A stretch of DNA of 64,000 nucleotides from Letharia columbiana (Eukaryota; Ascomycota; Lecanoromycetes; Lecanorales; Parmeliaceae), in assembly GCF_014066305.1 (NCBI RefSeq), contig NW_023501101.1, positions 186,001 through 250,000 of the forward strand. The letters run 5' to 3'. How positions within the stretch are numbered: position 1 is the first letter of the stretch; the number at the start of each line of letters is the position of its first letter. The position numbers were made by a program, and so were the translations under genes. Below, piece after piece: positions 52,301 through 64,000 of this stretch. The notes below the pieces were generated by a model, which had not been told where the DNA came from, made no database searches, and saw only the letters and a program-made list of their open reading frames with translations.

Positions 52301-54752
52301 CATTGTCAGCCGCCCTCAAGGGATGTCCGTGTTCCATGGGCACAAAAGGCGCTTCCTCGGCGATGTTGTTTACGATGTGCTCATCATCACCGGCTGGCTG
52401 CTCAAAGGGAGAGGGCGCTGGCGCATCGCCTCCCCAAAGCCAGTCTGTGATAGGTTCAAGAAGGCCACGACGTCGCTCGGGGGTTCCTTGAGGGAAATCG
52501 GCTGGCGCCTGTCCTTCGTTTGCTTCAATCGGCGAAGTAGTAGGCTGCGCTGTTTCAAGCAGTAGTTCCCTACTTGAGTTGTCTGAACCTGGATTACTAG
52601 CAATGATGTTTTCCTCCGCCGACTCTCTCTCGTACTCAGGGTGGAATGGGCTGTCATTAGGGCTATCGAGGGCAGCATCAGTTGAGCTAGCAGTATCAAG
52701 ATCCCTTTGGGCTCCGTTAGCTAGGACATCCTGACCTTTCGCGCTTTTCCCTGTTGAGTTCTGGGTTGGGTCAGATGGATGATTGAGTGCTACGGCCTTG
52801 TGATCTTGCGAGTAACTGCTTGCCCTCCCTGAAGTAGCAGGGCTCCTTTGTGACTTTCTAGCAGGAGACCTGGGGCCCTCAACGACTGCATCTTGGTTCA
52901 AACTTCGCGGAGGTTCTGTGCTCAAGCTCTGTTCGTCTTTGGGCTCCGAGTTGACATTCAGTGACAATTTATCAAGAACCACGAATCCTTCGTCATCACT
53001 CGGCCAACGGCTACTGTTGGGACCATTGTCTTCATTGCTCAGCGTTGCAGTGACTGGTTTATCCGCCGGAGAAACAATCTGACCCTCCGGAACATTTACG
53101 CTAGACAGATTTTCAATCTTTCCCATAGTCGCCACAATCCAACTCAGCTCATCATTGCGACCCTCCTCGTCAATGATTCTGATGACCTCAGAAGGTTTGT
53201 TCTCGGCGCGGTTCCAAAGCTCCTGGAACGTGTTCCCAGGGTCATCACCGTCCTCCGAGACTCGAGACTGTTCTTCGATAGTGCGACGAATCTCAGCAGC
53301 CCTAGCTAATTTGTCCCTGTCCGGCATCGCGGGTCTCTGAAGTGAGCCTTGAGATTGGTCCTTGGTGTCATTCTCGGATGCATCAGCTTTTGATTTCGAA
53401 TTCTCGATTGCCACGTCTTCAGGTTGCGAATCCTCAGTAGCAAAGTCGTCCCCGTGATTCACACCTTGCTCCGTAATCTGTCTGGGGGGGACTGGTCTTC
53501 GGGGTCTAGGCCTTGCAATCAACCTCGCCCTTGGCCCTTGTACTTGTACACCTGCATCTGCGAGCCCGACATCACCTTCACCTTGGGGGCCTTGATGTCT
53601 CTGATCAATGGGCTGTTGCACTGGAGCGTCTGCGTTTTGGGCTCCGGGAAGATTGACGCGGGCTTCAGCCCCGCCAAAGAGATTAGGCTGTTGCTGGACC
53701 ACCCACTCTCTGATCAAGAATATTAGTATAAAAGCCGTGACAAGCGCCAGCGTAATGATCTGTCCTTCAAGGGCATCAACTATGAGATTGTTCAGCATAG
53801 CTGACCTCGTCAGCGTCCTCAGGAACTTGACGTCAGAAAGCCAGGATGACGAGCGTGGAACATGGGCTGCGTGACTAGTAACGTTAGTCATTGAAGTCAC
53901 TGAAGATGAGGATTCGCCCGACGATCGACCCATGACGAAACTATAGAGATTTTTCAACAGCTTGAGCCCTAGAGGTTCACCAGCCGCAAAGGTCACCAGC
54001 CGTCGAATAGGTGAGACGAGGTCCGGGATCTTGTTTGAGATTTGCAATATGAACGCCGATGCGGTAGCTTCTCTTGATGTGAACAAGTTTTGGTTCGCTG
54101 GACTCGTGCCTCGTGCAGCAAGCTTGGCGGAAACGTTGAGGATTTCCGACTCAGTTTGTATGCCCCTTTCTTTCCAATCCACCCAGCCCCCGTCCCCTAT
54201 CCAGAAAAGACCCCTCCAAATGGTTCGCATACACCATGGTAGCCATACTACCCAGACGAACATCACGAGCTGGAAGCGTGACCAGGTCAGGAAACTTTTC
54301 CATGTGTGTATTGCAGCCTGGCGTAGGAAGACCGGAAGTGGAACGGTACTAGGCATGTGGGGATGATAGAGTTTGGTGAAGTGAAACGGTGTCTTGCACA
54401 ACTCGCAGTGCTTCTTCTGTGAATGTGACAGCCATTCCATGAGGCAGTTTTGATGGACAAACTTGATGCTGCCACTGCATTTGCACGGATAGAACAAGGG
54501 TTCTTCCTGGGAACCCTCGCCTCGGCATATCCTACAGGTGTCCGGTTCATCCAAACTTTTCTGTTTCTCCTTTGCATTTGTATCGTATGCTGGATCATTC
54601 ATGATGTCCGGAATAGCCTCGGGGCTCCCATCATCCAAGCCCTTCTGTTCTCCCTCCAGATTCTGGTCTTGCACTCGCATTTTCACGTTATCAGAATCGG
54701 TACCAGGCCTTGGGTTTTGGCCCGCGGCATTTGTAGCTTCAGCAGGTTCCAT
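49382..54752 (-). CDS. ssm4: ER/nuclear-membrane E3 ubiquitin ligase SSM4/DOA10
   Basis: Exons 51056-54752 and 49382-51003 (52-bp intron, GTAAGT...TGACAG) give 1,772 residues. Doa10 ubiquitinates misfolded proteins at the ER and inner nuclear membrane. The RING-CH finger (residues about 73-120, CRICRGEG...CKCSGSIKFVHQNC...HCELC) has the C4HC3 ligands. Many membrane helices follow, e.g. FQLVMFVWVVWLPWCM and GMFCACLVSLTIFFGVWIPYISG. The conserved TD domain lies in the middle. A long polar insertion (residues about 370-840) is rich in Ser, Asp and Gln. The chosen start is the MEPAEATNAAGQ Met; an in-frame ATG 17 codons upstream would give 1,789 residues. Divergent from the repeat-protein gene. 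Confidence 0.9.
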
Positions 54753-55431
54753 GGCGAGATAGTCAGGGCCTATGTGGGTAGGGCAGGGACGGAGTCGTCT
54801 CAAGCGGAAATGCGTGAACTGTGAGGAGACACCTCATCTCAGCGAGCTTAGAAGTGCAGTTCCATAAGTGTACTTGATGTTCTATTGATGTGGCTCCCTT
54901 TACTGGTGAGACTAGGAAGCCTAAGAGGATTCGAAGAGCAACGGATTTCGGTCGCGGCCAATAAGGCTAGCGTTAAAGGTCCTCGGAATCTTCGGAGGTC
55001 GACGACGATCAGATCAGCTTTTGGTCAAAGAGGACGTAAAAAGAGTTCCATAAAGTTGTAGAGATGTGAAATAAATAGTGCTGTGATGGCCTGGACAGTT
55101 GGGAGTGAGCACAAAGAGGGTACCAGTACATCCTTGGCACGCGACAAAATTGCATCACTTGAACGGGCAAGCAGGATTTAGATAGTTATCGGAAACGCCC
55201 AACACTACCTTCTAATCTACCATGACAATACATGTTGCTATCTCTTGACTACTAACGCTGGACCTGCGTTCTCTTGTCATTCCTTCTTCGCTCCCTTTCG
55301 ACGCGAAAATTATCCAAGCTCTTCCGAGAGGTCAACTGACTTGAACGCTGTAAAAGACGTTCCAACGTTTGTCCTCCATACCTCCTTTCCCCCAACTCAC
55401 CGTGGCTACGACACAGCTCCAACACTCTGCT
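54753..55431. promoter_or_regulatory. Divergent region of ssm4 and the repeat-protein gene
   Basis: About 680 bp holding both promoters; no defined box identified. Confidence 0.4.
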
Positions 55432-58400
55432 ATGGCAGCAGAGGCGAATGGGCGGCCGATAGACCCAACTACCGCCAAAGGTAGACCAAACGGCCAGGTC
55501 GTTGGACGGAAACCTACGGGCAAGAAAGGTACAACACAAAGCCTTTCAAGTAAGGGCTTTGGCTGGATCGCCAGGTGAGTTGTAGTCATATCTTCAAAGT
55601 CATTAATCATGCTGAGGCTGTGTGAAATCTAGGCTGCTCGTTTGGTATACCGTTATTACTGCCCTCTTTCGCTGTCCCTCGTCTTTCGACAATCTCAACG
55701 AGGGATCTCCCAAAGTTTGTGAGCCTTACCTGAGTGTGCGATCACATGTAGCACCATACCTCGAGCCTTTCTATAAATCATACGCTGCACCTCATGTGGA
55801 GAAGGTACGTCCGTATGTTGCGAAATTCAACCAAGAGATCTACACCCCATCGTTGGCATATGGAAAACAAAGCTATGACAATCATGGGGCTCCAAGAGTC
55901 CAGCAGGCCCGAGCATATGGCCAGGAACAGTGGGCAAACATTGTGAAACCTCAGATTGATACCGCTCAGGCACAGGTCAAGAAGCAGTACGACTCCAATT
56001 TGGCCCCACAGGTCAACAAAGCTTCTGCTGCAGCTGCTCCCTACTATGCTTTCAGCCGCCACAGCATTTCCGAGATATACAATACATACATTTTGCCGAC
56101 ATTGGAGACTTCCCGTCCGTATGCTGAAAGTACTTACGCGTTCGGACACAAGCTTACTGTCGAGACCGGTCTGCCATATGCCCAATCCGCATGGTCATCG
56201 ACCGTCGTGTTGTTTGACCACACCATATGGCCGAAGCTTCGTGTTCTATATGGTAACAATGTTGAGCCTCAGTTGGTCAGAATTGGGGAGAGGCTTGGTA
56301 GATACCGCGACGGTAAAAAGCTCAAAGCCGTCATGGAAGAGGATGATAGCTCGAGCCAGCTTTCTTCGACATCATCTAGCACTTCATCAATCGTAGCGTC
56401 GATCGCACCTCAAAGCTCTAGCCCCACCACGACCACTGAATCCTCAGCAGCCAGCGCATCCTCTGCGACTTCTGAAGAAGAAGCGAAACAGACGCGGGAG
56501 AAGATTGAAAGCGACCTGAAGAACTGGCAGGAGAAGTTTGCGAAAGCCGCAGACAAGGGAACTGAAGATCTAGAGGAGCGCGTGAAGGAGATCACTGATC
56601 GCCAAATTAAAAACCAGGCCCATGGAGTCGGCGAGGCCTTGGTTGTCCAGCTGGAAGAGACATCCAGATCTGAATTGGTAAAGCTCAAGAAAGAAATAAT
56701 GGTCTTGGTCAAGAAGCTTCCCGAAGGTTACGACGATACCGACCTTGGCAGGGCTACTCTTTCGTTATCAAGATCAACGAGGCATGCTGGTGTTACGGTG
56801 AAGGACAAAGCACAGAGCTTGAGAACCTGGAAAGACAACTTTGACTTGGAGACTCAATCACTTGTGTATGCGGCATCCGAATCAACATTGGACGTTATCG
56901 ATAACATCCGTGACCTCGGCCTGCAAGAAATTGGCCTTCGATGGGCTCAAATGGAAGGCGTCACTTACAAGGACTGGTCAAAATATCACGAGGTCAAAAA
57001 AACTTTCGACGAATGGCGCCAGAAGGTTGAAGCCGTTGCAAAGAACCACGAGGGATTGCAAAAGGCGAAGGATGCTGGAGAGGAAGTCGAGTCGAGAGGC
57101 ATGGCTTCCGCCGAAAAAACAGCTAAGGAACTTGCCCGATTGAAGGAAGTCGGTCAATGGAAGATTGAAGCAAAGGATGCCTCGGATGACTTCAGTACCA
57201 AATACATGCCTGCTGCTGCCGCCGCAGGGGCTCAAAAAGTAATGGACAAAGCTAGTTCAGCCAGCGAACATGTCGTTGGGACATCTCAAGGTACCGTCGA
57301 GTCTATCGTCTCTGAAGCCACCGAGAAAGCTTCGGATGCGGCATCGAGTGTCTCCGCTGCGGCTGTTGGTACTGAGCCTGGGGTCGGTGAGCAGGCGAAT
57401 TCCAGTGTCATGGACGCAGCCAGCGTCGTTTCAGAGAGAGCAAGCGAAGCTGTAGTGGGCACACCCAAACCGAAAGTTCAAAGCATTGTTTCTGCTGCCA
57501 AGGAAAAAGCCAATCAGATAGCCTCTGACGCCGGCGAGACCGTCGCTGGAACACCAGCACCAGGAAAAAGAGCTTCAAGTAGTGCAACTTCTGTCATCTC
57601 AAGCGCTTCCTCAGTGGCAAGCAAGGCTTCGAAAAAGGTATACGGAGGAGCAATGGCTCAGAAAGTTGGCGAGCAGAAGCCCATACTCGACGATGTCTTC
57701 AGTGACGATGACGATGCGACCTACTCCGAGAAAATGCAAAGTATGGTCAATCAAGCTGGCGAAAAATTCGCGGATGTCACAAAAGCCGTCAATGAGGCTT
57801 TAATGAAAGCCAAAACAACGCAAGGAACAGTCGAGAGCGCTTCATCGGTCGCAGACGAACAGTACTCAAAGGCACTTGCGGCAGCTTCGAGCGTCCTGTA
57901 TGGCACTGAAACAGGCGCCGTCGAGAGTGCAACGAGTGTAGCGTCGAGCAAGTATGCCCAAGCTGTAGAAATGTGAGTGGAACCTAACCCTGTCTCAAGA
58001 CATTGTGCTCACTCTGTTTAGGGCGTCCTCAATTATTTACGGGACTTCGACCCCTGTGACGCAATCTGCCGCCAGCGGAGCTTCCTCAGCATATGCGAAA
58101 GCCGTTTCCAGAGCAAACGAACAGTACTCGCACGCAAGGTCTATCATTTCTGCGCAAGTTACTGGAGAGCCAAAGTCAGTTCACGAGGATATGTTCGCTT
58201 CAGTGGAGAGCGGCTATTCTGGAGCACTGGCTGCGGCCAGCGACTACTTCCAGGGGGTTTTTGATGCAGCCTCAACTGCTGCTTATGGTACGCCGCTGAG
58301 TCCTCAACAATCTTTTGTCGCTGCAGCGGATGCAAAATACTCGGATGCAATGTTAGCTGCATCGTCTCAACTCGACTCTGCGAAAACGGCAATGGGATCT

Positions 58401-60098
58401 ACGTCAACCCCCGGTTATGAGAAATTCATGTCTGAAGCCAGCGAACGTTATTCAAGCTTGATTGGAGCTGCCAGTTCTTCTCACGCATCTGCAACAAAAG
58501 CGGCCAGCGAAGCGATTTATGGTCCAAGTCAAGGCGTCTTTGAATCCATATCAGCACTTGCTTCATCAAGGCTCGCGGATAGCTTGAGTGCCGCCTCCGC
58601 TCAATATTCCAGTGTGAAGACTGCGATGGGTGCAACCCCTACTCCAGTCCATCAACAATACGTTGCGGAAGGCCAACGCCGATATTACGAGGCGGTGGGC
58701 TTAGCTCATGACCGCTACTCGGAGTTTCTTGGAGCAGCGACAAACGCAGTGATGGGGACTCCAACGCCAAAACACGAGAGCTTTGCTAGCGTTGCGTCAG
58801 AAAGACTTTACGGCACCCAAACACCTGCTTATCAATCATTGTTGAATGCAGCTCAGTCGCAGTACAGCGACGCAGTATCTCAGGCTTCTGAAAAACTGGA
58901 TTCCGTCATGGGTTCAGCGAATTCAGTTGTTGGAAAGACAAGCAAGTCGCCAGCACAGAGCATATTTGACTCGGCCTCCTCTCAGTACAATTCAGCAATT
59001 TCCCTGGCATCTGCGTCGCTGTCTTCAGTTTCTGCCGCTGCAAGTACTGCAATCATTGGTAGTTCAACGGGCAAAGTCGAGTCCATGGCATCAGCGGCCT
59101 CCGAGAAAGCGTCTTCAATCTCTTCCGCGGCTAGCGCTGGTGTCATTGGTTCTGAGACGCCATGGACAAAGTCCGTTGCAAGTCAAGCGTCCACGAACTG
59201 GGATGCTCTTGTTTCTCAAGCCTCGGAGAGGGTCTATGGCGCTCCGGCCCCTTATTCGCAGTCGGTCCTCTCGCAAGCCGGCGAGTACGCATCGCAAGCC
59301 ACTGACGCAGCCGCATCACAATATCAAGCTGTCCAGGCTCTCTTCTCCGAGCTTGTCCATGGCAGGGAGCCGGATTTCACCGAATCAGCCATGAACCGCC
59401 TGAGCGCGGCCTACTACACCGGTGCACTCGCCAGCGTCGCGGCTTCCGCGTCGAGTTATGCAAGCGATGTCTATGCCTCTGCATCTTCAGTCGTCTCTAC
59501 CGTGTTTACTCCTCCCGCCACTCTTGAAGCGATCATCGCCGCAGCAAATGAGCAAGTCAACGCTGCTGTTGAGGCCGCAAGCAACGCGTATCATGGGTCA
59601 AGCAAAGGGACATATGAGCAAGGCACATCTGCCGCCGCTAGTGCTGCATCGTCGGTCTCATCACGCGCTAGTGAAGCCATCTATGGGACTCAGCCAAGCT
59701 TTGTCGACTCAGCTCAAGTTAGTCTCAATGATGTAGCGAGATCTGCGCAGGATGCCATCTCGGCCGCTCTCTACGGCACCACGGCGACAGCAGCCACGGC
59801 CAGTTTCACTAACGCTGCTAGCAATGCTTATGCCTCCGTCTCTTCAGTGGTGGCAGACAACGCGGCTGCCGCAAGTTCAGCTATGGATGCCACTCAATCC
59901 AAGATCAGAGAGGCTGTTTATGGCCCGGAGAAAGGAGCCATGGAAAGTGCACAGGGGAGACTCATGGCCGCGGTAGAGAGTGCAAGGGCCAAGCTGGCTG
60001 AGTTTGGAAGTGGTGTACAGGAGACTACTGAGGATTTGGTCAGCAGTGTCAGTAGCGCTGCTGCCAAGATGACCGATACTGTGAGAGATGAGCTGTAA
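55432..60098 (+). CDS. Very large Ala/Ser-rich repeat protein (annotated elsewhere as hoxa13-like)
   Basis: Exons 55432-55574, 55633-57972 and 58022-60098 (58- and 49-bp introns, phases agree) give 1,519 residues. After a basic start (GRKPTGKKGTTQS) there is a hydrophobic segment LLVWYTVITALF, possibly a membrane anchor. Next come Tyr/Pro-containing repeats (YLEPFYKSYAAPHVEKVRPY) and a charged helical region. The last 900 residues are a long array of roughly 40-residue degenerate repeats built on 'SxASxxYSxAlxxAS...YGTPxPxxES', predicted amphipathic helices. Such proteins occur across filamentous ascomycetes under misleading 'transcription factor hoxa13' labels; there is no homeodomain here. 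A structural or lipid-surface role is a guess. Confidence 0.75.
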
Positions 60099-60866
60099 AC
60101 GATTTAGTACGAGACGTGAAGAGCGAGACGGACTGAGATGAGAGGCAAGGTAGTCAGATGGAAGGAGAGAGTGAAGAAGAGAGTGAAAGCGAGAATGGAG
60201 ACGGAGAGGGGAGGTGGACAGGGGAGTTGCATGATGGCACGAAAATTTTCGCTAATTCCTTTCTACCCTTCCGCAATACAAACAGCTTTGTGAATCCATT
60301 TCTTGGTGCAGAATTATGGATTTCTCGTACATAGAGCGATGTGTCTCTTTGTGTTGCAGTTCTTGGCGATATCCCCCTTGCAATGTTCAGATAGTTAGAG
60401 ACTTGAGCCGTACTGTACTAATTACGAGAGCTATCTTTTTTATATAGCTCCTCATCATATGACGATCTCTAGTGACTGTTATGATATCTATGCAATATCA
60501 AGGGCAATTTTCAGCGCAGCGTTGCGATACCTCGAATATCACCAGCTGGATTTTAGTCGGTCGAGTCAGGTATCGCTTTGACACCGCTTTCCACGTTCTA
60601 TATAGTCGTGGGCAAGATATTTCCCAGACCTTCAATGCAAATGTGCTGCAATGTTCTGGGCGATCATGCCCACTTCTTGCATCCGTTCGAATTTCGGTTG
60701 TTCGGGCCCTTCTAGCCCTCTTCCTTCTTGCGACCTTGTCTCCCATTCTTCTAGCCCTAGTGTTTGCGTTCCATATGCGTAATCTTGGAGGGATCTTTCA
60801 CACCGACGTCCTTTCAGCCTATCCAAGCACTCGGGCGAGAGTCCATTCCCTATACAATGCCCTTCT
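60099..60866. other. Intergenic between converging genes
   Basis: 3' sides of the repeat-protein gene and TRS20. A purine-rich stretch (GAGA-type) lies at 60110-60220. The plus-strand ORF 60472-61107 is mostly antisense to TRS20 and is not supported. Confidence 0.5.
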
Positions 60867-61507
60867 TCACAAATACTTCCTCCCTGCCGCCACGACCCTC
60901 TGCTTAAACACAGGACTCCCGATCTTGCTCTCGGTACTGGCGAACGGATTCATAATGGCTTTCAGCCAGACCTCAAAGACCTCTCCAAAAAACTGTCTTA
61001 TCGCCTCTTCTGTCTGCGGACTGGTGGGATTGTTCGGTATACTGGTGCTACTTGAGGACGAAGTGCCACGACTGGCGGTACTGGTAGAAGGCGGGACGGA
61101 AGTGTAGGGCGTGAAAGGTGGGAAGCTGTTTGGCATGGGTTGAGAGGTAGGGGCTGTGTTGGGAGGGTGGGGAAGGTGGAGCAGCATGAAGCGGGTGGAG
61201 GTCGGAGTTAAGAAGGTGGAGATGTGGGAGGAGGCAAATTGGTCGATGCGTTTAAGATACCTGATACCATCATCAGCAATCCTACCATGGATTGAGCCTA
61301 TTGTGAAGAAGAGAAGGGTTACATCTGATTGTTGGTCCATTGCAGCTCGTCCACGAAATCCAAGCTGCTATGTACAATGAAAGGGTTCATATGTCGTGCC
61401 TCTTGACTGAATCGGGCGACACCATCTCCGCCTTGCTTGGAAGTGCCAAACTCGAGCTCAAAGAGAGGTTGGTCTCGCGTGCCGACAATGCAGAAGTAGT
61501 AGGACAT
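60867..61507 (-). CDS. trs20: TRAPP complex subunit TRS20 (sedlin/TRAPPC2)
   Basis: Exons 61323-61507 and 60867-61260 give 192 residues. Sedlin is a longin-fold core subunit of the TRAPP GEF complexes in ER-to-Golgi traffic. The N-terminus MSYYFCIVGTRDQPLFELEF and GTSKQGGDGVARFSQEARHM are nearly invariant in the family, as is FIVHSSLDFVDELQW. The intron after TNNQM (GTAACC...TATCAG, 62 bp) joins to YLKRIDQF. A Ser/Thr/Pro insertion of about 40 residues (PPSTSTASRGTSSSSSTS) precedes the last helix, as in other filamentous fungi. The C-terminal FKQRVVAAGRKYL is typical. Confidence 0.92.
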
Positions 61508-62275
61508 GTTGTCCGCCTCAGAAAGGAGACTGGCGAGAGTGGTTGGGATGGGAAGGGGTCAGGCCTGCTGCCATGACCATGGACTTGACTACAGACTTTG
61601 ACAAGGCATTGTACTTAAAGTGTCGAACGCCCACTACACTCAATAAGACCTACTGGTGTACATACATTTCCCTTAGCTTCCCTTGGCACAGTCTTATCTT
61701 ATCTGATGGCTTGGCAAGAGTTCCTCGGCGCGGCGACGACTGTTTGTTAGAAATCTTCTGACTCAACGAAAGCAAGCCTGACCTCGATGAAAAAGCTGTC
61801 ACAAGCTGCTTATCTTATTTTTCTTTTTTCCCCCAAAGGATGCAACCTTGGATAGGACATAGCCTGATGGCACCAACTGACCTCTCAAAGTCTCCTGCCT
61901 GTGGTCAGATGCCCTACTCTATCGCCTGTGGTGCCTGGATTCTTTGCTATTTAGGCAAGATGGAAGGGGCTGTGCGTAATGGATGCCTCAACGCAAGGTA
62001 TCGGAACAGCTTTGTTTGCATCCTTGATCAAGCTTTTAGATGGATATCCAACTAAAAAGCTCTGATGAGATGGCAAAGTTAGGAAGGTGGAGTCGCAATC
62101 GTATCAAAACAGTAGTGACTGGGTCTCGTTCAGGTGGGAATCGAAATCATACCTGATCTTTGGCTGCGAGAATGACACAGCCGGTAGGCTCGTGCTCGAG
62201 TCACTCATGCTGCCTTGTGGGCATATATAGTGCTCTCGCCTCACCTTAACTCCTACAGTTCAATTACATCTCGCC
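61508..62275. promoter_or_regulatory. Divergent region between trs20 and the small membrane-protein gene
   Basis: A GCATATATAG element at 62221-62230 lies 46 bp before the next start and could be its TATA box. No gene is seen in the remainder. Confidence 0.45.
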
Positions 62276-62935
62276 ATGACTTCCGCTCTTTTGATCGTTT
62301 ATCTGGTCCCTCAAATAGTGGTGGTCCTCGCTTTTCTCTTGACCTGCATCTCCGAGTATCTTGCATAGCGTTGGCCTCCTTTCATTCTATCTCCTCTGAT
62401 GCGCACACTTCGAAAACGGCATTCATGGCCACCCCTCCGCAAACCTAGAGCCTTCTACTTTGACGAGGCCGTTGATCAAGACCCATTCGCATACTTCATC
62501 TCACCAGCCGATGAACGAGACGTGTTTTTCAACAGCCACCTAGCAGCGGACATCGACAGGAAGAAGCGTCCTCGTTCACTGTCACCATTCCATCGAAACT
62601 CCACTTCGCTCTTGTCCGCGGCCACAGCTGCAGCATCGCCCACCGCGCAGCTGAAAAGATGGATTGAAAGGATGGAGCTGCGATGTTTCCGGCGCAATGC
62701 AAGCAGCATCGAACAGCGTATGCCATCACCCGACCCGCCTGACCTTCCGGAGATGGCCCGGACAGTCTCTCCTCCGCTTCGGGGGAGGAGGAATGTTCGC
62801 ATCAGCTCAGGTAACCGTGTGACTCCCAATTCTAGGAGTAGACCTAGACGCCCGAGAGTCTGGAGGGAGCCCGCTAAGGATATCTGGCCGGTAGCTGAGG
62901 AGAGAGAAGATATTGGACTGGGAATACTTTTGTGA
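62276..62935 (+). CDS. Putative single-pass membrane protein, 188 residues
   Basis: Exons 62276-62355 and 62449-62935 (93-bp intron, GTATCT donor, AAACCTAG acceptor, phases agree). The first exon encodes MTSALLIVYLVPQIVVVLAF then LLTCIS, a signal anchor or signal peptide. The second starts AFYFDEAVDQDPFAYF and is polar, with Arg/Ser/Pro-rich text (SPPLRGRRNVRI) and a short hydrophobic end. A TATATA element stands upstream. Without the intron, an ORF from 62399 (178 codons) would lack the hydrophobic N-terminus. I do not recognise a family. Confidence 0.5.
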
Positions 62936-64000
62936 AGCATTCGGGTAGTCAATCGGCACTGTCGGCTTTGAGTCTTGAATGACAGTCAATCTTCGGATGG
63001 TCTACAGACGGACAGCAAATCAGGGAGTAGTCGAGACGAGGGTACGCTACTTGATATAATATTATTATTGTCACCCGCATGAGCTGACTACCCCTAGCTT
63101 TACGTCCATCGTTCCACGTCTTGACATTGACCGTTCAAGACCCCAATTGACTTGTCCTCGAAGATTGGTCTTCGATTTCTAGAATGAAATTACAATTTAA
63201 CAATCATGTTGCAGATACAGCTAGTCAGCAAGATGTTCGGTTTTTCCTTACTTCGTTCATCGAACCTGATGTAAACGCTTATAATTTTGTAAAGCTTATG
63301 AGACTGATTATAAGATTACTCTTCTCTGCGTTGACTTTCCTTTCGTTGACGCAGAATCAAAGTTTCCCTTTCATCCCGAAGCGATTGGTTATTACCTGAG
63401 TCGTTCTTCATGTTTCTTTCCCCACCAGCAACACTCCAGTATTGGAAGCAGACCATGCCCAGAACTCCTTAATATAGTTCCTGCGTTAGATGCCTTGCTT
63501 TTGGAGATGCTGGGCTCGAATATTCTTAGAGTCAGGCTTCGCTAACATGTTGAGTCTAGCTTACTATTGCGTGTTGACTTTCACTTACACTCCACGAACG
63601 GTCTATCCCCCTTAGAGCCGCTCATTGTCGCCCGACACTCCACTTGCCTTCATCTTTTGAACTGGGTGCATCAGATTGTGACTCTACTATCATCAATGTC
63701 TTCCGAACCATACAGTAATTTGGCACGCCTGACCGGGTGAGAAAGGCAGGTCCCACATCCGGTCATTGCTCCGAAATCAATCACTTCTATAAACTGCACG
63801 TCCTGGGTATGCGGCTCCTCGACCACGTCCAAAAAAAAATCCTCGGCCTTTGAGATGTTCTGTCATCGCTACATTAGCCATGATCTTATATGGGACGTCC
63901 TCGCAACTGCTCAGCAATTTTTGGGTCATGGCTTCGTGTTCTTGTTTTGCGTTGGCATGGTAACATGGCGTATACCAGTTGTACTATGAGGTGGCCGAGA
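62936..64000. other. Right-edge intergenic
   Basis: AT-rich patches (ATAATATTATTATTG at 63056-63070). A 71-codon ORF at 63184-63399 lacks motifs. Nothing further is supported. Confidence 0.45.

Noticed and set aside
60472..61107. 211-codon plus-strand ORF with hydrophobic segments
   Set aside because: It overlaps TRS20 antisense; hydrophobicity reflects the complementary strand, and TRS20 is certain.
1..64000. CRISPR arrays, prokaryotic operons, riboswitches, RIP-mutated transposons
   Set aside because: No spaced direct repeats of CRISPR type, no transposase ORF and no strongly AT-shifted repeat block were seen; the genome is eukaryotic.

Overview
The window is nuclear DNA of a filamentous ascomycete (Pezizomycotina). 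The genes are compact and unclustered on both strands. Most are broken by one to four short GT-AG introns (about 45-125 bp) with CTAAC/CTGAC-like branch points. The gene set is fungal: syf2, yaf9, an ECM15-like gene, CBP20, NUP82, a SSM4/DOA10 ligase, TRS20, PDX2, IPK1 and GPI-anchored or secreted enzymes. No species is claimed. All exon joins were worked out by hand from reading frames and splice signals.

Layout. 0-8 kb: an unresolved HNH-like fragment at the left edge, a sorbitol/xylitol-type dehydrogenase, a Gfo/Idh/MocA (inositol 2-dehydrogenase-like) oxidoreductase, an unknown protein, and a small secreted protein whose reading frame has no visible ATG. 8.7-20 kb: housekeeping genes (SYF2, a Coq11-like Rossmann protein, YAF9, a nitroreductase, IPK1, an ECM15/thiamine-binding-like protein), a GPI-anchored PLC-like phosphodiesterase, a low-complexity protein and an acyltransferase-like relic. 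19.6-28 kb: a decaying accessory stretch with a GH26-like gene carrying a frameshift, a truncated sugar transporter meeting a truncated, frameshifted S66 peptidase head-on, and a multi-pass membrane protein gene with a frameshift and an in-frame stop. 28.4-41 kb: a DUF952 protein, MED20, a large HeLo / pseudokinase / trypsin-like protein, thiolase, PDX2, CBP20 and NUP82. 41.9-49.4 kb: a TALE homeobox regulator with a TATA-containing promoter and a gene-free upstream region of about 6 kb full of simple repeats. 49.4-64 kb: the DOA10 ubiquitin ligase, a 1,519-residue repeat protein, TRS20 and a small single-pass membrane protein.

Most genes are unrelated housekeeping neighbours and form no operon-like pathway. 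Two neighbouring polyol/inositol-type dehydrogenases (1.2-5.1 kb) could share a catabolic role. The most unusual object is the 1,179-residue protein at 30.2-33.7 kb. It joins a HeLo-like N-terminus, a protein-kinase fold with HRN in place of HRD, and a C-terminal chymotrypsin-like domain with an apparently complete His/Asp/Ser triad. That layout suggests a cell-death or allorecognition effector.
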